Shown here: positions 8,553 to 16,826 of the stretch, in pieces | How positions within the stretch are numbered: the first letter of the stretch is position 1 | How the letters are laid out: each line of letters opens with the position of its first letter | Source of the DNA: an uncultured Acidobacteriia bacterium | Lineage (GTDB): Bacteria > Acidobacteriota > Terriglobia > Bryobacterales > Bryobacteraceae | Direction of reading: 5' to 3' | DNA: 64,000 bases | Assembly (NCBI GenBank): GCA_903828455.1 | Contig: CAIKMJ010000014.1 | Coordinates: 1 to 64,000, forward strand | The notes under the pieces: model-generated | Database searches by the model: none | Told to the model about the DNA's origin: nothing | What the model saw: the letters and a program-made list of their open reading frames with translations, nothing else | Program-made: the position numbers and the translations under genes

Positions 8553-10106
8553 GTGAATATCCTCGGCATCGGCGGTGTACTTGGGGACGCGGCGGCGGCA
8601 ATCGTACAGGACGGGCGCATTGCGGCGGCCGTTGAAGAAGCGAAGCTGACGCGGCGGCCGCAGTCGGGAAAGTTGCCGGAAGCGGCGGTTGCGGAGTGTC
8701 TGAAGATCGCCGGAATTGCGCCGCATGAGGTGGACTTCGTGGCGCTGGCGCGGCCGCTGCCGCCGGGTTCGGCGCTTCCGATTGCGCTGCGCGAATTCAG
8801 TAATGCGCGGGTGGTGTCGATCGATCACCAGGCGGCGCATGCCGCGGCCGCTTATCTGGCATCGCCGTTTTCCGCTGCGACGGTGGTGACGCTGGATCGC
8901 GAAGGCGATCTGCGCTGCGGCGCGCGATGGCGCGGCGAAGGGAACCGGCTCACGCTGGAGCGGGAGATTCTTTATCCGGACTCCATTGGCGAATTGTATG
9001 GACGCGTGACGGAGTTACTGGGGATGCGGTCGCGCGCCGATGAGCATCGCGTGCAGTGGCTTTCGGCGAGCGGACGGCCAACTTACGCGAAGGTGTTCGA
9101 GGGGATGATCGAAGGCCGGCGCATCGATCAGACTTACTTCGACACGGGACGGCAGGGACGCGGCGGCTTCGGCGTGAAGTTCTTCGAGGAACTGGGGATT
9201 CGTCCGGACGGCGAACTGACGCAGACGGAGCGGGCCAACATTGCGGCCAGCATGCAGCAGGCGCTGGTGAATTATGTGATCGGCCTTGCGGGCGATGCGG
9301 AATATCTGTGTCTCGGCGGCGGCGTGGCGTGGAATGCGCTGTTGATTGCATCGCTCGAAAATTCCGGCCGGTACAAGGGCGTGTTTGCGCAACTGGCGGC
9401 GGGGAACGCGGGCACGGCGCTGGGCGCGGCGCTGAGCGTGTGGAACGAACTGCTGGGCGAAACGGTGCGCGCCGACGGCGGCGGTTATGCGCTGGGGCCG
9501 TCTTATTCGGCGGAGGAGATCAAGCACGTACTGGAGAACTGCAAGCTTCGTTTCACGCTGCTGCCAACGGTGCCGGCGCTGATCGGCGCGGCGGTGGAGC
9601 AACTCAGGGAGCACCGCATTGTGGCGTGGATGCAGGGGCGAATGGAGTTCGGCCCGCGGGCGCTGGGGCACCGGAGTATTCTGGCGTCGCCGCACGATAC
9701 TTATTCGGCGGAGAATCTGAACGCGTTTATCAAGCATCGGGAGGCGTCGCGCAAGTTCGCGGCTTCGGTACCGGCGGAGCTGGCCTCGACGTATTTTGAA
9801 GCGGGTGCGAATGCGCGGCATCTGGCAACGGTGAGCCGCGTGCGGCCGGAGTATCGCGGGCAGTTCCGCGGGGCGGTGCTGGCGGACGATCTGGTGCGCG
9901 TGCATACGGTGGCGAAGGAAGATAATCCGCTCTACTGGCAGCTGCTGCATGCATTCGGCGCGGCGACCGGGTTGCCGGCGCTGTACAACACGTCGTTCAA
10001 TCTGTTTGGCGAGCCGCTGGTCTGCACGCCGCGCGATGCGGTGCGAAGCTTCTGGTCTTCGGGGATCGACGCGCTGGTGGTGGGGAATTTTCTTCTGCAG
10101 AAGTAA
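8553..10106 (+). CDS. Carbamoyltransferase of the NodU/CmcH/TobZ family
   Basis: A 517-residue two-domain protein. The N-terminal Kae1-like domain begins MNILGIGGVLGDAAAAIVQDG and carries an HxxxH metal motif (IDHQAAHAA, about 91-95). The C-terminal domain has GRMEFGPRALGHRSILASP and YNTSFNLFGEP, both diagnostic. Family members use carbamoyl phosphate and ATP to carbamoylate hydroxyl groups of natural products or surface sugars. In many relatives a His follows the first loop (YHGDAS-like), but here the loop is VLGDAA. The start is GTG, 6 nt after glnS. Lying next to murJ suggests a cell-surface substrate, but this is a weak inference. Confidence 0.85.
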   Translation: MNILGIGGVLGDAAAAIVQDGRIAAAVEEAKLTRRPQSGKLPEAAVAECLKIAGIAPHEVDFVALARPLPPGSALPIALREFSNARVVSIDHQAAHAAAAYLASPFSAATVVTLDREGDLRCGARWRGEGNRLTLEREILYPDSIGELYGRVTELLGMRSRADEHRVQWLSASGRPTYAKVFEGMIEGRRIDQTYFDTGRQGRGGFGVKFFEELGIRPDGELTQTERANIAASMQQALVNYVIGLAGDAEYLCLGGGVAWNALLIASLENSGRYKGVFAQLAAGNAGTALGAALSVWNELLGETVRADGGGYALGPSYSAEEIKHVLENCKLRFTLLPTVPALIGAAVEQLREHRIVAWMQGRMEFGPRALGHRSILASPHDTYSAENLNAFIKHREASRKFAASVPAELASTYFEAGANARHLATVSRVRPEYRGQFRGAVLADDLVRVHTVAKEDNPLYWQLLHAFGAATGLPALYNTSFNLFGEPLVCTPRDAVRSFWSSGIDALVVGNFLLQK

Positions 10107-10195
10107 CGTGCGGGCGGCGCTGGACGGAGCGCAGGAAGCGGTGCGATGCTGAACAGGACTTCGCTGAACAAAACTTCCATGCCCGATGGTGAACG

Positions 10196-11779
10196 GTGCA
10201 GGCGAAAGTGGCGCGCGCGGTGGTAACACAAAAACGATCGCGCGGTTCGGCCGTGCTGGTGGCGGCCGGAATCCTGCTGAGCCGCATCGCCGGGCTGGTT
10301 CGCGACCGCGTGTTTGCGCATTACTTCGGCAACTCGGACGCGGCCGATGCGTTCCGCGCGGCGCTGCGCATTCCGAATTTTCTGCAGAATCTGTTCGGCG
10401 AAGGCGTGCTGTCGGCCTCGTTCATTCCGGTGTACGCGGGGCTGGTGGCGCGCAACGACCGCGAGCAGGCAGGGCGGGTGGCCGGGGCGGTCTTCGCGAT
10501 CTTAGGCCTGCTGACTTCGCTGCTGGTGGCGCTGGGCGTGCTGGCGACGCCGCTGCTGATCGATGTGATTGCGCCGGGCTTCCACGGCGACAAGCGCGAG
10601 CTGACGATTTCCCTGGTGCGCATTCTGTTTCCCGGCGCCGGGCTGCTGGTGCTTTCGGCGTGGTGCCTCGGGATTCTGAACAGCCATCGGCGATTCTTCC
10701 TTTCCTACAGCGTTCCGGTGTTGTGGAACGTGGCGATGATTGCGGCGCTGGCGGGGTTCGGATCGCGGCAGTCGCAGGAAAAGCTGGCGCTGACGGTGGC
10801 GTTGGCGTCGGTGGCGGGAAGCGCGCTGCAGTTCTTTGCGCAGTTGCCGGTGGTGCTGCAGCTGGTGGAAGGGCTGCGGGTGCAGCTGGCGACACAGCTC
10901 GAAAGCGTTCGCACGGTGATGCGGAACTTCGGGCCGGTGTTCGTGAGCCGCGGCGTGGTGCAGCTGAGCGCGTACATCGATTCGCTGCTGGCCAGCCTGT
11001 TGCCGACGGGCGCGGTCTCGGCTCTGGCGTATGCGCAGACGATTTATCTGCTGCCGGTGAGTCTGTTCGGCATGGCGGTTTCGGCGTCGGAACTGCCGGA
11101 GATGTCGAGCGCGACCGGGAGCCAGGAGGAAGTGGCGGAGTATCTGCGGACGCGGCTGGTTTCCGGGTTGCGGCGCATTGCGTTTTTCGTGATCCCGTCG
11201 GCGGCGGCGTTTATCGCGCTGGGCGATGTGGTGGCGGGCGCAATCTATCAGAGCGGTAAGTTCGGGCGCGCGGACGCGGTGTGGGTGTGGGGGATTCTGG
11301 CGGGTTCGGGCGTGGGGCTGCTGGCTTCGACGCAGGGGCGGCTGTATTCGTCGGCGTTCTATGCGCTGAAGGACACGCGCACGCCGCTGGCGTTTGCGGT
11401 GCTGCGGGTGGCGCTGACGACGGTGCTGGGATATCTGTGTGCGATTCCGCTGCCGCCACTTTTGGGCATCGATCCGAAGTGGGGCGTGGCGGGACTGACG
11501 GCGTCGGCGGGCGTAAGCGGCTGGGTGGAGTTCCTGCTGCTGCGGCGGGCGCTGCGGAAACGGATCGGCGCGGCATCGGCCGGCGCGGCGTATTTCGCGC
11601 GGTTGTGGGGTGCGGCGATTATTGCGGCGGGCGCGGCGTGGGCGATCCGGAGCCGTTTCGCGGGGTCGCTGCATCCGGTGCTGGCGGCGGGGGCCATTCT
11701 GATTCCGTACACGCTGGTTTATTTCGCGCTTGCCGGACCGAAGCAGTTGCTGGCGATGTTGCCCAAAAAAGGCCGCTGA
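10196..11779 (+). CDS. murJ: Lipid II flippase MurJ
   Basis: A 527-residue MOP-superfamily protein with about 14 hydrophobic segments. The signature start GILLSRIAGLVRDRVFAHYFG, then FRAALRIPNFLQNLFGEG, is typical of MurJ. The conserved Arg residues of the central cavity lie in these blocks. It flips lipid II for peptidoglycan synthesis. The GTG start gives a short basic N-terminus before the first helix. The 89 nt before it carry no recognisable gene; an earlier ATG at 10186 is out of frame. Confidence 0.95.
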   Translation: MQAKVARAVVTQKRSRGSAVLVAAGILLSRIAGLVRDRVFAHYFGNSDAADAFRAALRIPNFLQNLFGEGVLSASFIPVYAGLVARNDREQAGRVAGAVFAILGLLTSLLVALGVLATPLLIDVIAPGFHGDKRELTISLVRILFPGAGLLVLSAWCLGILNSHRRFFLSYSVPVLWNVAMIAALAGFGSRQSQEKLALTVALASVAGSALQFFAQLPVVLQLVEGLRVQLATQLESVRTVMRNFGPVFVSRGVVQLSAYIDSLLASLLPTGAVSALAYAQTIYLLPVSLFGMAVSASELPEMSSATGSQEEVAEYLRTRLVSGLRRIAFFVIPSAAAFIALGDVVAGAIYQSGKFGRADAVWVWGILAGSGVGLLASTQGRLYSSAFYALKDTRTPLAFAVLRVALTTVLGYLCAIPLPPLLGIDPKWGVAGLTASAGVSGWVEFLLLRRALRKRIGAASAGAAYFARLWGAAIIAAGAAWAIRSRFAGSLHPVLAAGAILIPYTLVYFALAGPKQLLAMLPKKGR

Positions 11780-11799
11780 AGAAGCCGCGCCGCGCCGGG

Positions 11800-12213
11800 C
11801 TACATGTGATAAAGCATCAGGTACACGATGACGCCGGTGACGCTGACGTAGAGCCAGATGGGCAGCGTCCATCTGGCGATGGCGCGATGGCGGTCGAAGC
11901 GTGATTTCAGGCCGCGGTTCAGCGTGATGATGGCGAGCACCGGCACCACGGCGGCGAGAACGGTGTGGGTTCCGAGGATCGTGAGATAAACGGTGCGGAT
12001 CAGGCCCTCGTGCCGGAAGTAGACGATCTTCGCGTGCCAGTGGTAGACGAGATAGCTGATCAAAAACACGACCGAGACGCAGAAGGCGGCGAGCATGACG
12101 CGCTTGTGCTCGTCGCGCCGGCCCTGCTTTATCAGCATGCCGCCCCACACCAGCAGGATGGCGGCGGTGCCGTTCAGAATGGCGTTGAGCGAGGGCAGTA
12201 AGTCGTAGTTCAA
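11800..12213 (-). CDS. DUF420 membrane protein (cytochrome oxidase assembly-associated)
   Basis: A 137-residue protein with four hydrophobic segments (about 8-26, 39-57, 78-98 and 115-135). A conserved YLVYHWHAKIVYFRHEG segment carries several His residues. DUF420 proteins (CtaM/YozB-like) are found with haem A and Sco genes and are needed for active aa3-type oxidase in Gram-positive bacteria. Here it is the last gene of the leftward lipoprotein-ctaA-ctaB-sco operon. The start is TTG. A 22-bp tandem repeat separates it from sco. Confidence 0.85.
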   Translation of the reverse strand: MNYDLLPSLNAILNGTAAILLVWGGMLIKQGRRDEHKRVMLAAFCVSVVFLISYLVYHWHAKIVYFRHEGLIRTVYLTILGTHTVLAAVVPVLAIITLNRGLKSRFDRHRAIARWTLPIWLYVSVTGVIVYLMLYHM

Positions 12214-12224
12214 AGAGATTTCCT

Positions 12225-12284
12225 GTTCAGCGTCTTCTTTTACTTACTTAAACATCTTCTTTTACTTACTTAAGCATCTTCTTT
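12225..12284 (-). repeat. 22-bp tandem duplication spanning the sco stop codon (about 2.7 copies)
   Basis: Two full 22-bp units (12263-12284 and 12241-12262, one mismatch) and a third partial unit (from 12240) read AAAGAAGATGCTTAAG.. on the minus strand. The first unit encodes the last residues (KEDA) and the stop of the Sco protein; the next repeats them after the stop. Confidence 0.9.
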
Positions 12285-12818
12285 TTCAAGGCGCGCCGCG
12301 TCTTTGGCCAGATGGCCCACAGGGTCGTTTTCACCGAGGCCATAGTAGCCGCGCACGCGGCCTTTCTTATCGATAAGAACGAAGCGCGTGCTGTGGTCCA
12401 TGTCGGCGCCGATGGTGCCGAGTTTAAAGGCGTCGTGATCGAGACGATTCAGGGTCTCGGTGCTGCCGGTGAGGAAAGACCAGCGGGCGGCGTCGGCCTC
12501 GAACTTGCGCGCGTATTCGGTGAGTGCGGCGGGGGAGTCGCGCTCGGGGTCGACGGTAAAGGAGACGAGCTTCACGTCGGCGGGCGTGACGCCCTGCAAC
12601 TGGTGCATGCGCGAACTCATGCGGGGGCAGGGGCCTTCGCAGTTGGTGAAGATGAAATCGGCGACCCAGACGTGGCCGTCGAGCGCGGCGCGGCTGAAGG
12701 TGGCGCCCTTCTGATCGGTCAGTTCGAACTGCGGAATTTCGCCGAGCACGGGGAGCGGTTTGGAGGAGCATCCGCCGAGCAGGAGGGAGAACAGTGTGAC
12801 GAAGATACAGAGGCGCAT
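12270..12818 (-). CDS. SCO1/SenC family copper chaperone lipoprotein
   Basis: A 182-residue protein with a lipoprotein signal (LLLGGC, lipidated Cys about 17). The thioredoxin-like fold has the CxxxC copper motif (FTNCEGPCPRM, Cys 60 and 64) and the distal His (DMDHSTRF, about 142). Sco proteins deliver copper to the CuA centre of cytochrome c oxidase outside the membrane. ctaB lies just upstream, 11 nt away. The very end of the gene lies in a tandem duplication, so the present C-terminus may be a recent product of it. Confidence 0.93.
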   Translation of the reverse strand: MRLCIFVTLFSLLLGGCSSKPLPVLGEIPQFELTDQKGATFSRAALDGHVWVADFIFTNCEGPCPRMSSRMHQLQGVTPADVKLVSFTVDPERDSPAALTEYARKFEADAARWSFLTGSTETLNRLDHDAFKLGTIGADMDHSTRFVLIDKKGRVRGYYGLGENDPVGHLAKDAARLEKEDA

Positions 12819-12829
12819 TGCTGAGAACG

Positions 12830-13696
12830 CTACACAGGCCGGTCGAAGACCATGAGGCCGTAAATCACCGGCAGATAGATGACAGATGCCAGGAGCACCT
12901 GGCGCGCCCGCAGGTTGGTGCGATCGAAGGCGACGCGGATGCCGGTATAGAGAAACAAGACGCCGAGGATCAGCGCGCCGGCGAGATAGATTTTGCCGGA
13001 CATGCCGAGCAGCACGGGGAACAGGCTGACCGGAATCAGCGTGGAGGCGTAGAGGATGATCTGGCGGCCGGTCGACATCAGATCCGGCTCGACCACCGGC
13101 AGCATGCGGATGCCGGCGCGCGCGTAGTCTTCGCGGTACATCCACGCGATGGCGAGGAAGTGCGGGAACTGCCAGACGAAGAGGATGGCGAACAGCGTCC
13201 AGGCTTCGGCGGTGAGGACTCCGGACGAGGCGGCGTAGCCCATCAGCGGCGGCATGGCGCCGGGCAGCGCGCCGACCATGGTGGCCAGGTGCGAACGCTG
13301 CTTGAGCGGCGTGTAAATGAAAAGATAGCTGCCGAGCGTCCGCGCGCCGAGCAGAGCGGCCAGCGGATTGACCCAGATGGCGAGTTCGGCCACGCCCATG
13401 GCGGCGAGCGCGATGCCGAACCAGAGGGCGCGCGGCGGCGTCATTTTGCCGGAGGGCAGGGGACGGTCGGCGGTGCGCCGCATGACGGCGTCGGCGTCGC
13501 GTTCGTACCACTGGTTGAGAGCGGCGGTGCCGGAGGCGGTCAGTCCGGTTCCGATGAGGGTGTGGAGCAGCAGCGCCCAGTCGAGCGCGCCGGTGCCGTT
13601 GCCGTCGTGGCGCAGTCCGAAAAAGTAACCGACGCCGGTGCTCATGAGGATGAGCCAGGTGATACGCGGCTTGGTTAATTCAACGTAGTGGCGCAT
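12830..13696 (-). CDS. ctaB: Protohaem IX farnesyltransferase (haem O synthase)
   Basis: A 288-residue UbiA-family prenyltransferase with about eight hydrophobic segments. LTKPRITWLILMSTGVGYFFG opens the protein. The Asp-rich substrate loop is NQWYERDADAVMRRTADRPLP, and the second loop includes YTPLKQRS. It farnesylates haem b to haem O. The ATG at 13696 is chosen because it follows the ctaA stop by 19 nt and the family starts at this point. A longer version would run into ctaA. Confidence 0.95.
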   Translation of the reverse strand: MRHYVELTKPRITWLILMSTGVGYFFGLRHDGNGTGALDWALLLHTLIGTGLTASGTAALNQWYERDADAVMRRTADRPLPSGKMTPPRALWFGIALAAMGVAELAIWVNPLAALLGARTLGSYLFIYTPLKQRSHLATMVGALPGAMPPLMGYAASSGVLTAEAWTLFAILFVWQFPHFLAIAWMYREDYARAGIRMLPVVEPDLMSTGRQIILYASTLIPVSLFPVLLGMSGKIYLAGALILGVLFLYTGIRVAFDRTNLRARQVLLASVIYLPVIYGLMVFDRPV

Positions 13697-13715
13697 GACG
13701 ATTCCCGAACGATGT

Positions 13716-14633
13716 TTAACCCGCGGCCACGGCGCGCGCGCCGGCAAAGCCGGAGGAAATGGCGGGAACATTCCGGCGGACGAGGATGGCGAGGGCGACG
13801 CTGGCGGCCATGGTGAGCGCGCCGACGGCGACGTGGATCACGGTGAAGGTGACCATCAGCGGCATGGGCTGGACAGCGTCGGCGTACGCAATGCGGGTCA
13901 TGTAGGCGGCGATGCCCAGAAATACCTGGCAGAACGTGATGCCGAGCAGGGTGACGGCACCCCGACGGAGTTCACGATGGCGCGGGTAATGGAGCAAAAT
14001 TCGCAGTGAAACCCAAAGTATCACGCCCGTAACGACTGGCGAGAAGGAGATGTGGAAGATGGTGCCGATGGCCTTGTGGCGGGCCGCCGCGCCGAGCGCC
14101 AGCTGGCCGAGAACAGAGACCGGTGCCAGCAGCGAAAGGCCGCGAATCGGGTGGCGCTCGTCTTCGTGGATGGTTTCGGGCCCGGCCAGCCACCAGTCCG
14201 AAGTGAAGAGGGCGATGGCCACGGTGGTGGAGAAGAAGAGCTGGGCGAGGCAGGCGTGGGAGGTGGAGATCCACCAGGGCAGCAGGAAGAGTACCGTCAT
14301 GCCGCCGAGTACGCCCTGCGCGATGACCGCAACCAGAGCGGCGACGCCCAGCCAGCGCAGCCAGCGGCGGCGTTCGGTGCGCAGGATCCAGATCATCGAG
14401 ACGATGGTGAACAGGCCGACGGTGGTGGCGACCATGCGGTGGCCGTGCTCGTAGAGAATGCCGCCTTCCATGGGAGGCATGAGTTTGCCGTAGGAAAGTG
14501 GCCAGTCCGGCACGGAAAGACCGGCATCGCGGCTGGTCACGAGGCCGCCGGCCACAACCAGCAGCAGGGTGCAGCAGGCGAGCAGGATGGACCAGCGGTG
14601 CAAGCCGCGGCGATAAGGGTTGTTAGCTTCCAT
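13716..14633 (-). CDS. ctaA: Haem A synthase (COX15/CtaA family)
   Basis: A 305-residue membrane protein with eight predicted helices. The GLVTSRDAGLSVPDWPLSYG block and YEHGHR (haem-ligand His) are diagnostic. TSHACLAQLFF and FTVIHVAVGAL supply further His residues. It converts haem O to haem A for aa3/caa3 oxidases. Its start overlaps the end of the copper-site lipoprotein gene by 11 nt, so the two are translationally coupled. Confidence 0.93.
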   Translation of the reverse strand: MEANNPYRRGLHRWSILLACCTLLLVVAGGLVTSRDAGLSVPDWPLSYGKLMPPMEGGILYEHGHRMVATTVGLFTIVSMIWILRTERRRWLRWLGVAALVAVIAQGVLGGMTVLFLLPWWISTSHACLAQLFFSTTVAIALFTSDWWLAGPETIHEDERHPIRGLSLLAPVSVLGQLALGAAARHKAIGTIFHISFSPVVTGVILWVSLRILLHYPRHRELRRGAVTLLGITFCQVFLGIAAYMTRIAYADAVQPMPLMVTFTVIHVAVGALTMAASVALAILVRRNVPAISSGFAGARAVAAG

Positions 14634-15378
14634 ACGCGAAATCGATTGTGGCCTTGCCGCCGGCTTCGAGGGTCAGCTTGCCCTCTTTGCGGCCGTACTT
14701 TTCATGCACCGCTTCCACGGTGTAGGTTCCGGGGGGCACACCTTTCAGGGTAAACGTTCCCTCCGCGCCGGTGACGGCGAAGAAAGGGTGCGGTGAAACG
14801 CCGATGTAACTTTTCATCCACGGGTGCACGCTGCAGGTGACGGGAAAGAGAACCTCGGCGGAATCGAAGCGCTTGAACTTGTGTTCGGCGCGGGGCGGCT
14901 GGGATTCGTTCCAGGCGGCGTTGACCTTACTTTCGGCGTGGACGTTGTGGTTGACCGGGTCGCTGTTGAGGATTTCGAGGGGCTGGCCTTCCATGATGCC
15001 GAGTACGTGCGGTTCGTAGATGCAGCCGTTTTGATCGAGATGAGCGGGTTCGGACGGGGCGTCCCAGCGGGCTGGCGGAAGGCCGTCCTTAATCCAGACG
15101 AAGACGTTGCTGAGCGTACCGTTCGGGTTGACGACCACCGTTTCGGCCTTCCACGGAGTCTTATGGGCGCGCTCGCACTGGGGGTTGGAGGAGAAGTCGA
15201 TGACAGGCATCGCGGGCGGTGTGCCGGCGAAGGTGATGCGGCCGGTGATGGAGCCGGCGGTGGCGGGATCCACATGGGCCGCCGGGAGGTTTTGCACTGC
15301 GGCGGCTTCCGGTTTGGGTTGGGAACCGGTTCCACAGGCTGCGAGGAACAGGAGCGGCGCGGCGAGAAGGCGTTTCAA
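14623..15378 (-). CDS. Lipoprotein with plastocyanin-like copper motif and carboxypeptidase regulatory-like domain
   Basis: With the TTG at 15378 the protein begins MKRLLAAPLLFLAACG, an excellent lipoprotein signal (Cys 15). A GTG at 15396 gives six more residues. The middle carries NHNVHA and then VTCSVHPWMKSY, the His...Cys-x2-His-x2-Met arrangement of cupredoxin sites. The C-terminus is a carboxypeptidase regulatory-like beta-sandwich (GTFTLKGVPPGTYTVEA). It is first in an operon for haem A synthesis and CuA loading, which suggests periplasmic copper binding or electron transfer linked to the terminal oxidase. That role is inferred from context. Confidence 0.72.
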   Translation of the reverse strand: MKRLLAAPLLFLAACGTGSQPKPEAAAVQNLPAAHVDPATAGSITGRITFAGTPPAMPVIDFSSNPQCERAHKTPWKAETVVVNPNGTLSNVFVWIKDGLPPARWDAPSEPAHLDQNGCIYEPHVLGIMEGQPLEILNSDPVNHNVHAESKVNAAWNESQPPRAEHKFKRFDSAEVLFPVTCSVHPWMKSYIGVSPHPFFAVTGAEGTFTLKGVPPGTYTVEAVHEKYGRKEGKLTLEAGGKATIDFAYGS

Positions 15379-15552
15379 ATACTGATTTTCCCACACTGCC
15401 TGCGTCTGTTCCGGTTGCCGGCGGCAGCGGTTTTGTTAATGGCGCTGTTAACCGCAGGCCAGGTGCCGCGTAGTCCCCCTGTTATCGGATTCGGTACTTC
15501 GGGCGTTGATGCGGGGGGCTCACGGAAGAGATCATCGGGGTGGGAAGACCAC

Positions 15553-16473
15553 ATGTTCACTCGTAGCCACACGCAAGAGTTTCCGATACCCGCGGCGGGG
15601 GCCCTCGACAAGCGAGCGCAGTTGCGCAAGCCCGCCGACTGCGCGATCGAAGTGACCTGGAGAGATGAAAGCGGGGAGAAGCGCCAGGAGGTTTATAAGG
15701 CGCTCGATCTTTCCGAAACCGGCGTTGGCATCGAAACACCCATGGCGCTGCCGCTTTCGACGCATGTGATTATCCGGGCCGGCGAGTTCGAAGTGGCGGC
15801 GCTGGCGCGGGTCATGCACTGTTCCTGGCGCCGGACGGCCTATGTGGTGGGGCTCAAGTTCGTTTCCCGTACCTCGACCAGCAGCGTGGACCGGCTGGGG
15901 CCGGACCATTACGAAATTCTCCGGCTCGGTCCTCAGGCCGACTTTGAGACCATCGAGCGCGTCTATCGCACCCTGGCTCGCCGCTACCATCCGGATAACG
16001 ACAAGACCGGGGATGCGGAAATCTTCCTGCGGATCGCCGAAGCGCACCGGATTCTGAGCGACCCCAAGCAGCGGGAACGCTATGACCAGCAGCGGAACAG
16101 CAGCCAGGGGCTGGTTCGGTTCGAGCTGAGCTCGCGTGACTTCTTTGCCGGCCTGAAGGGCGAACAGAACCGGCGGCTGGCAGTGCTCTGCCTGCTGTAC
16201 CGGAAGCGGGCGACGGACCCGGAAACGCCGGGCCTGACGATGCTGGATCTGGAATGCCTCTCCGGCTTTACCCGCGAAGAGCTGGGATTCGGGCTGTGGT
16301 ACCTGAATGAAAAGGGCCTGGTAAAGTCCGGGGACGATACCAAGTACCGGATTACGGCCGAAGGGGTGGATCTGGTGGAAAACCGGATCGACGAGCGGTC
16401 GGACCTGCGAGCGATTGCTTCCGCGCAGGTTTCGGCTCCGCGTGAATTGCCGCGGACCACGATTCACGTCTGA
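15553..16473 (+). CDS. PilZ-DnaJ fusion protein with C-terminal winged-helix-like region
   Basis: A 306-residue protein. The N-terminal PilZ domain has both cyclic-di-GMP motifs: RxxxR (R21-R25) and DxSxxG (D52-S54-G57). A J domain follows (about 117-180) with the HPD tripeptide at 146-148, the part that stimulates Hsp70 ATPase. The last 110 residues (LECLSGFTREELGFGLWYLNEKGLV) look like a winged-helix fold. It is probably a co-chaperone or adaptor gated by cyclic-di-GMP. The ATG is chosen because the PilZ domain starts about 20 residues later; GGGAAG-like bases lie at about -11. It is monocistronic and ends at a strong terminator. Confidence 0.85.
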   Translation: MFTRSHTQEFPIPAAGALDKRAQLRKPADCAIEVTWRDESGEKRQEVYKALDLSETGVGIETPMALPLSTHVIIRAGEFEVAALARVMHCSWRRTAYVVGLKFVSRTSTSSVDRLGPDHYEILRLGPQADFETIERVYRTLARRYHPDNDKTGDAEIFLRIAEAHRILSDPKQRERYDQQRNSSQGLVRFELSSRDFFAGLKGEQNRRLAVLCLLYRKRATDPETPGLTMLDLECLSGFTREELGFGLWYLNEKGLVKSGDDTKYRITAEGVDLVENRIDERSDLRAIASAQVSAPRELPRTTIHV

Positions 16474-16500
16474 GTCGCTAAATTCAAGTACGGTAAAGAG

Positions 16501-16537
16501 ATGCGGATTGCTCCACGCCGGGGCAATCCGCATTTTT
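16501..16537 (+). terminator. Rho-independent terminator after the PilZ-DnaJ gene
   Basis: A perfect 11-bp inverted repeat (ATGCGGATTGC / GCAATCCGCAT) with an 11-nt loop is followed by a short T run. It starts 27 nt after the stop codon. Confidence 0.88.
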
Positions 16538-16634
16538 GCGTTTTGCATCCGTCGCGTGGCCATGGAATCTGACAAGTGTCGAGGGGCGGCGCGGATCCGT
16601 TACCGGAAGCGGCGGGGCGGGAAGGCGATTTCGG

Positions 16635-16665
16635 CTGACAATTCAGTGGATTGCCGAAGTATAAT
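16635..16665 (+). promoter_or_regulatory. Sigma-70-like promoter for the efflux operon
   Basis: CTGACA (16635-16640) and TATAAT (16660-16665) with 19-nt spacing lie about 160 nt upstream of the adaptor gene. The leader holds a 7-bp inverted repeat (TGGACGG / CCGTCCA, 16737-16773). The rest of the 350-nt gap shows no gene. Confidence 0.6.
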
Positions 16666-16826
16666 CGTTGAGCTACCTGTTTCTGCCGGATTCCATGCCG
16701 TCCTGGCAAGCGTAAGGAAATTTGATCTTTTTGCTTTGGACGGGAGGGGACCGGTTACTTCTCGGACCGTCCAGCAGTCTCTATAAGTTGGACAAGCCAA
16801 AACAGCTCCCTGCGAACGCGGTTTGA

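Noticed and set aside
10502-12148. A 548-codon minus-strand frame opposite murJ
   Set aside because: Arg/Gln/His-rich shadow of murJ and the DUF420 gene with no recognisable domain.
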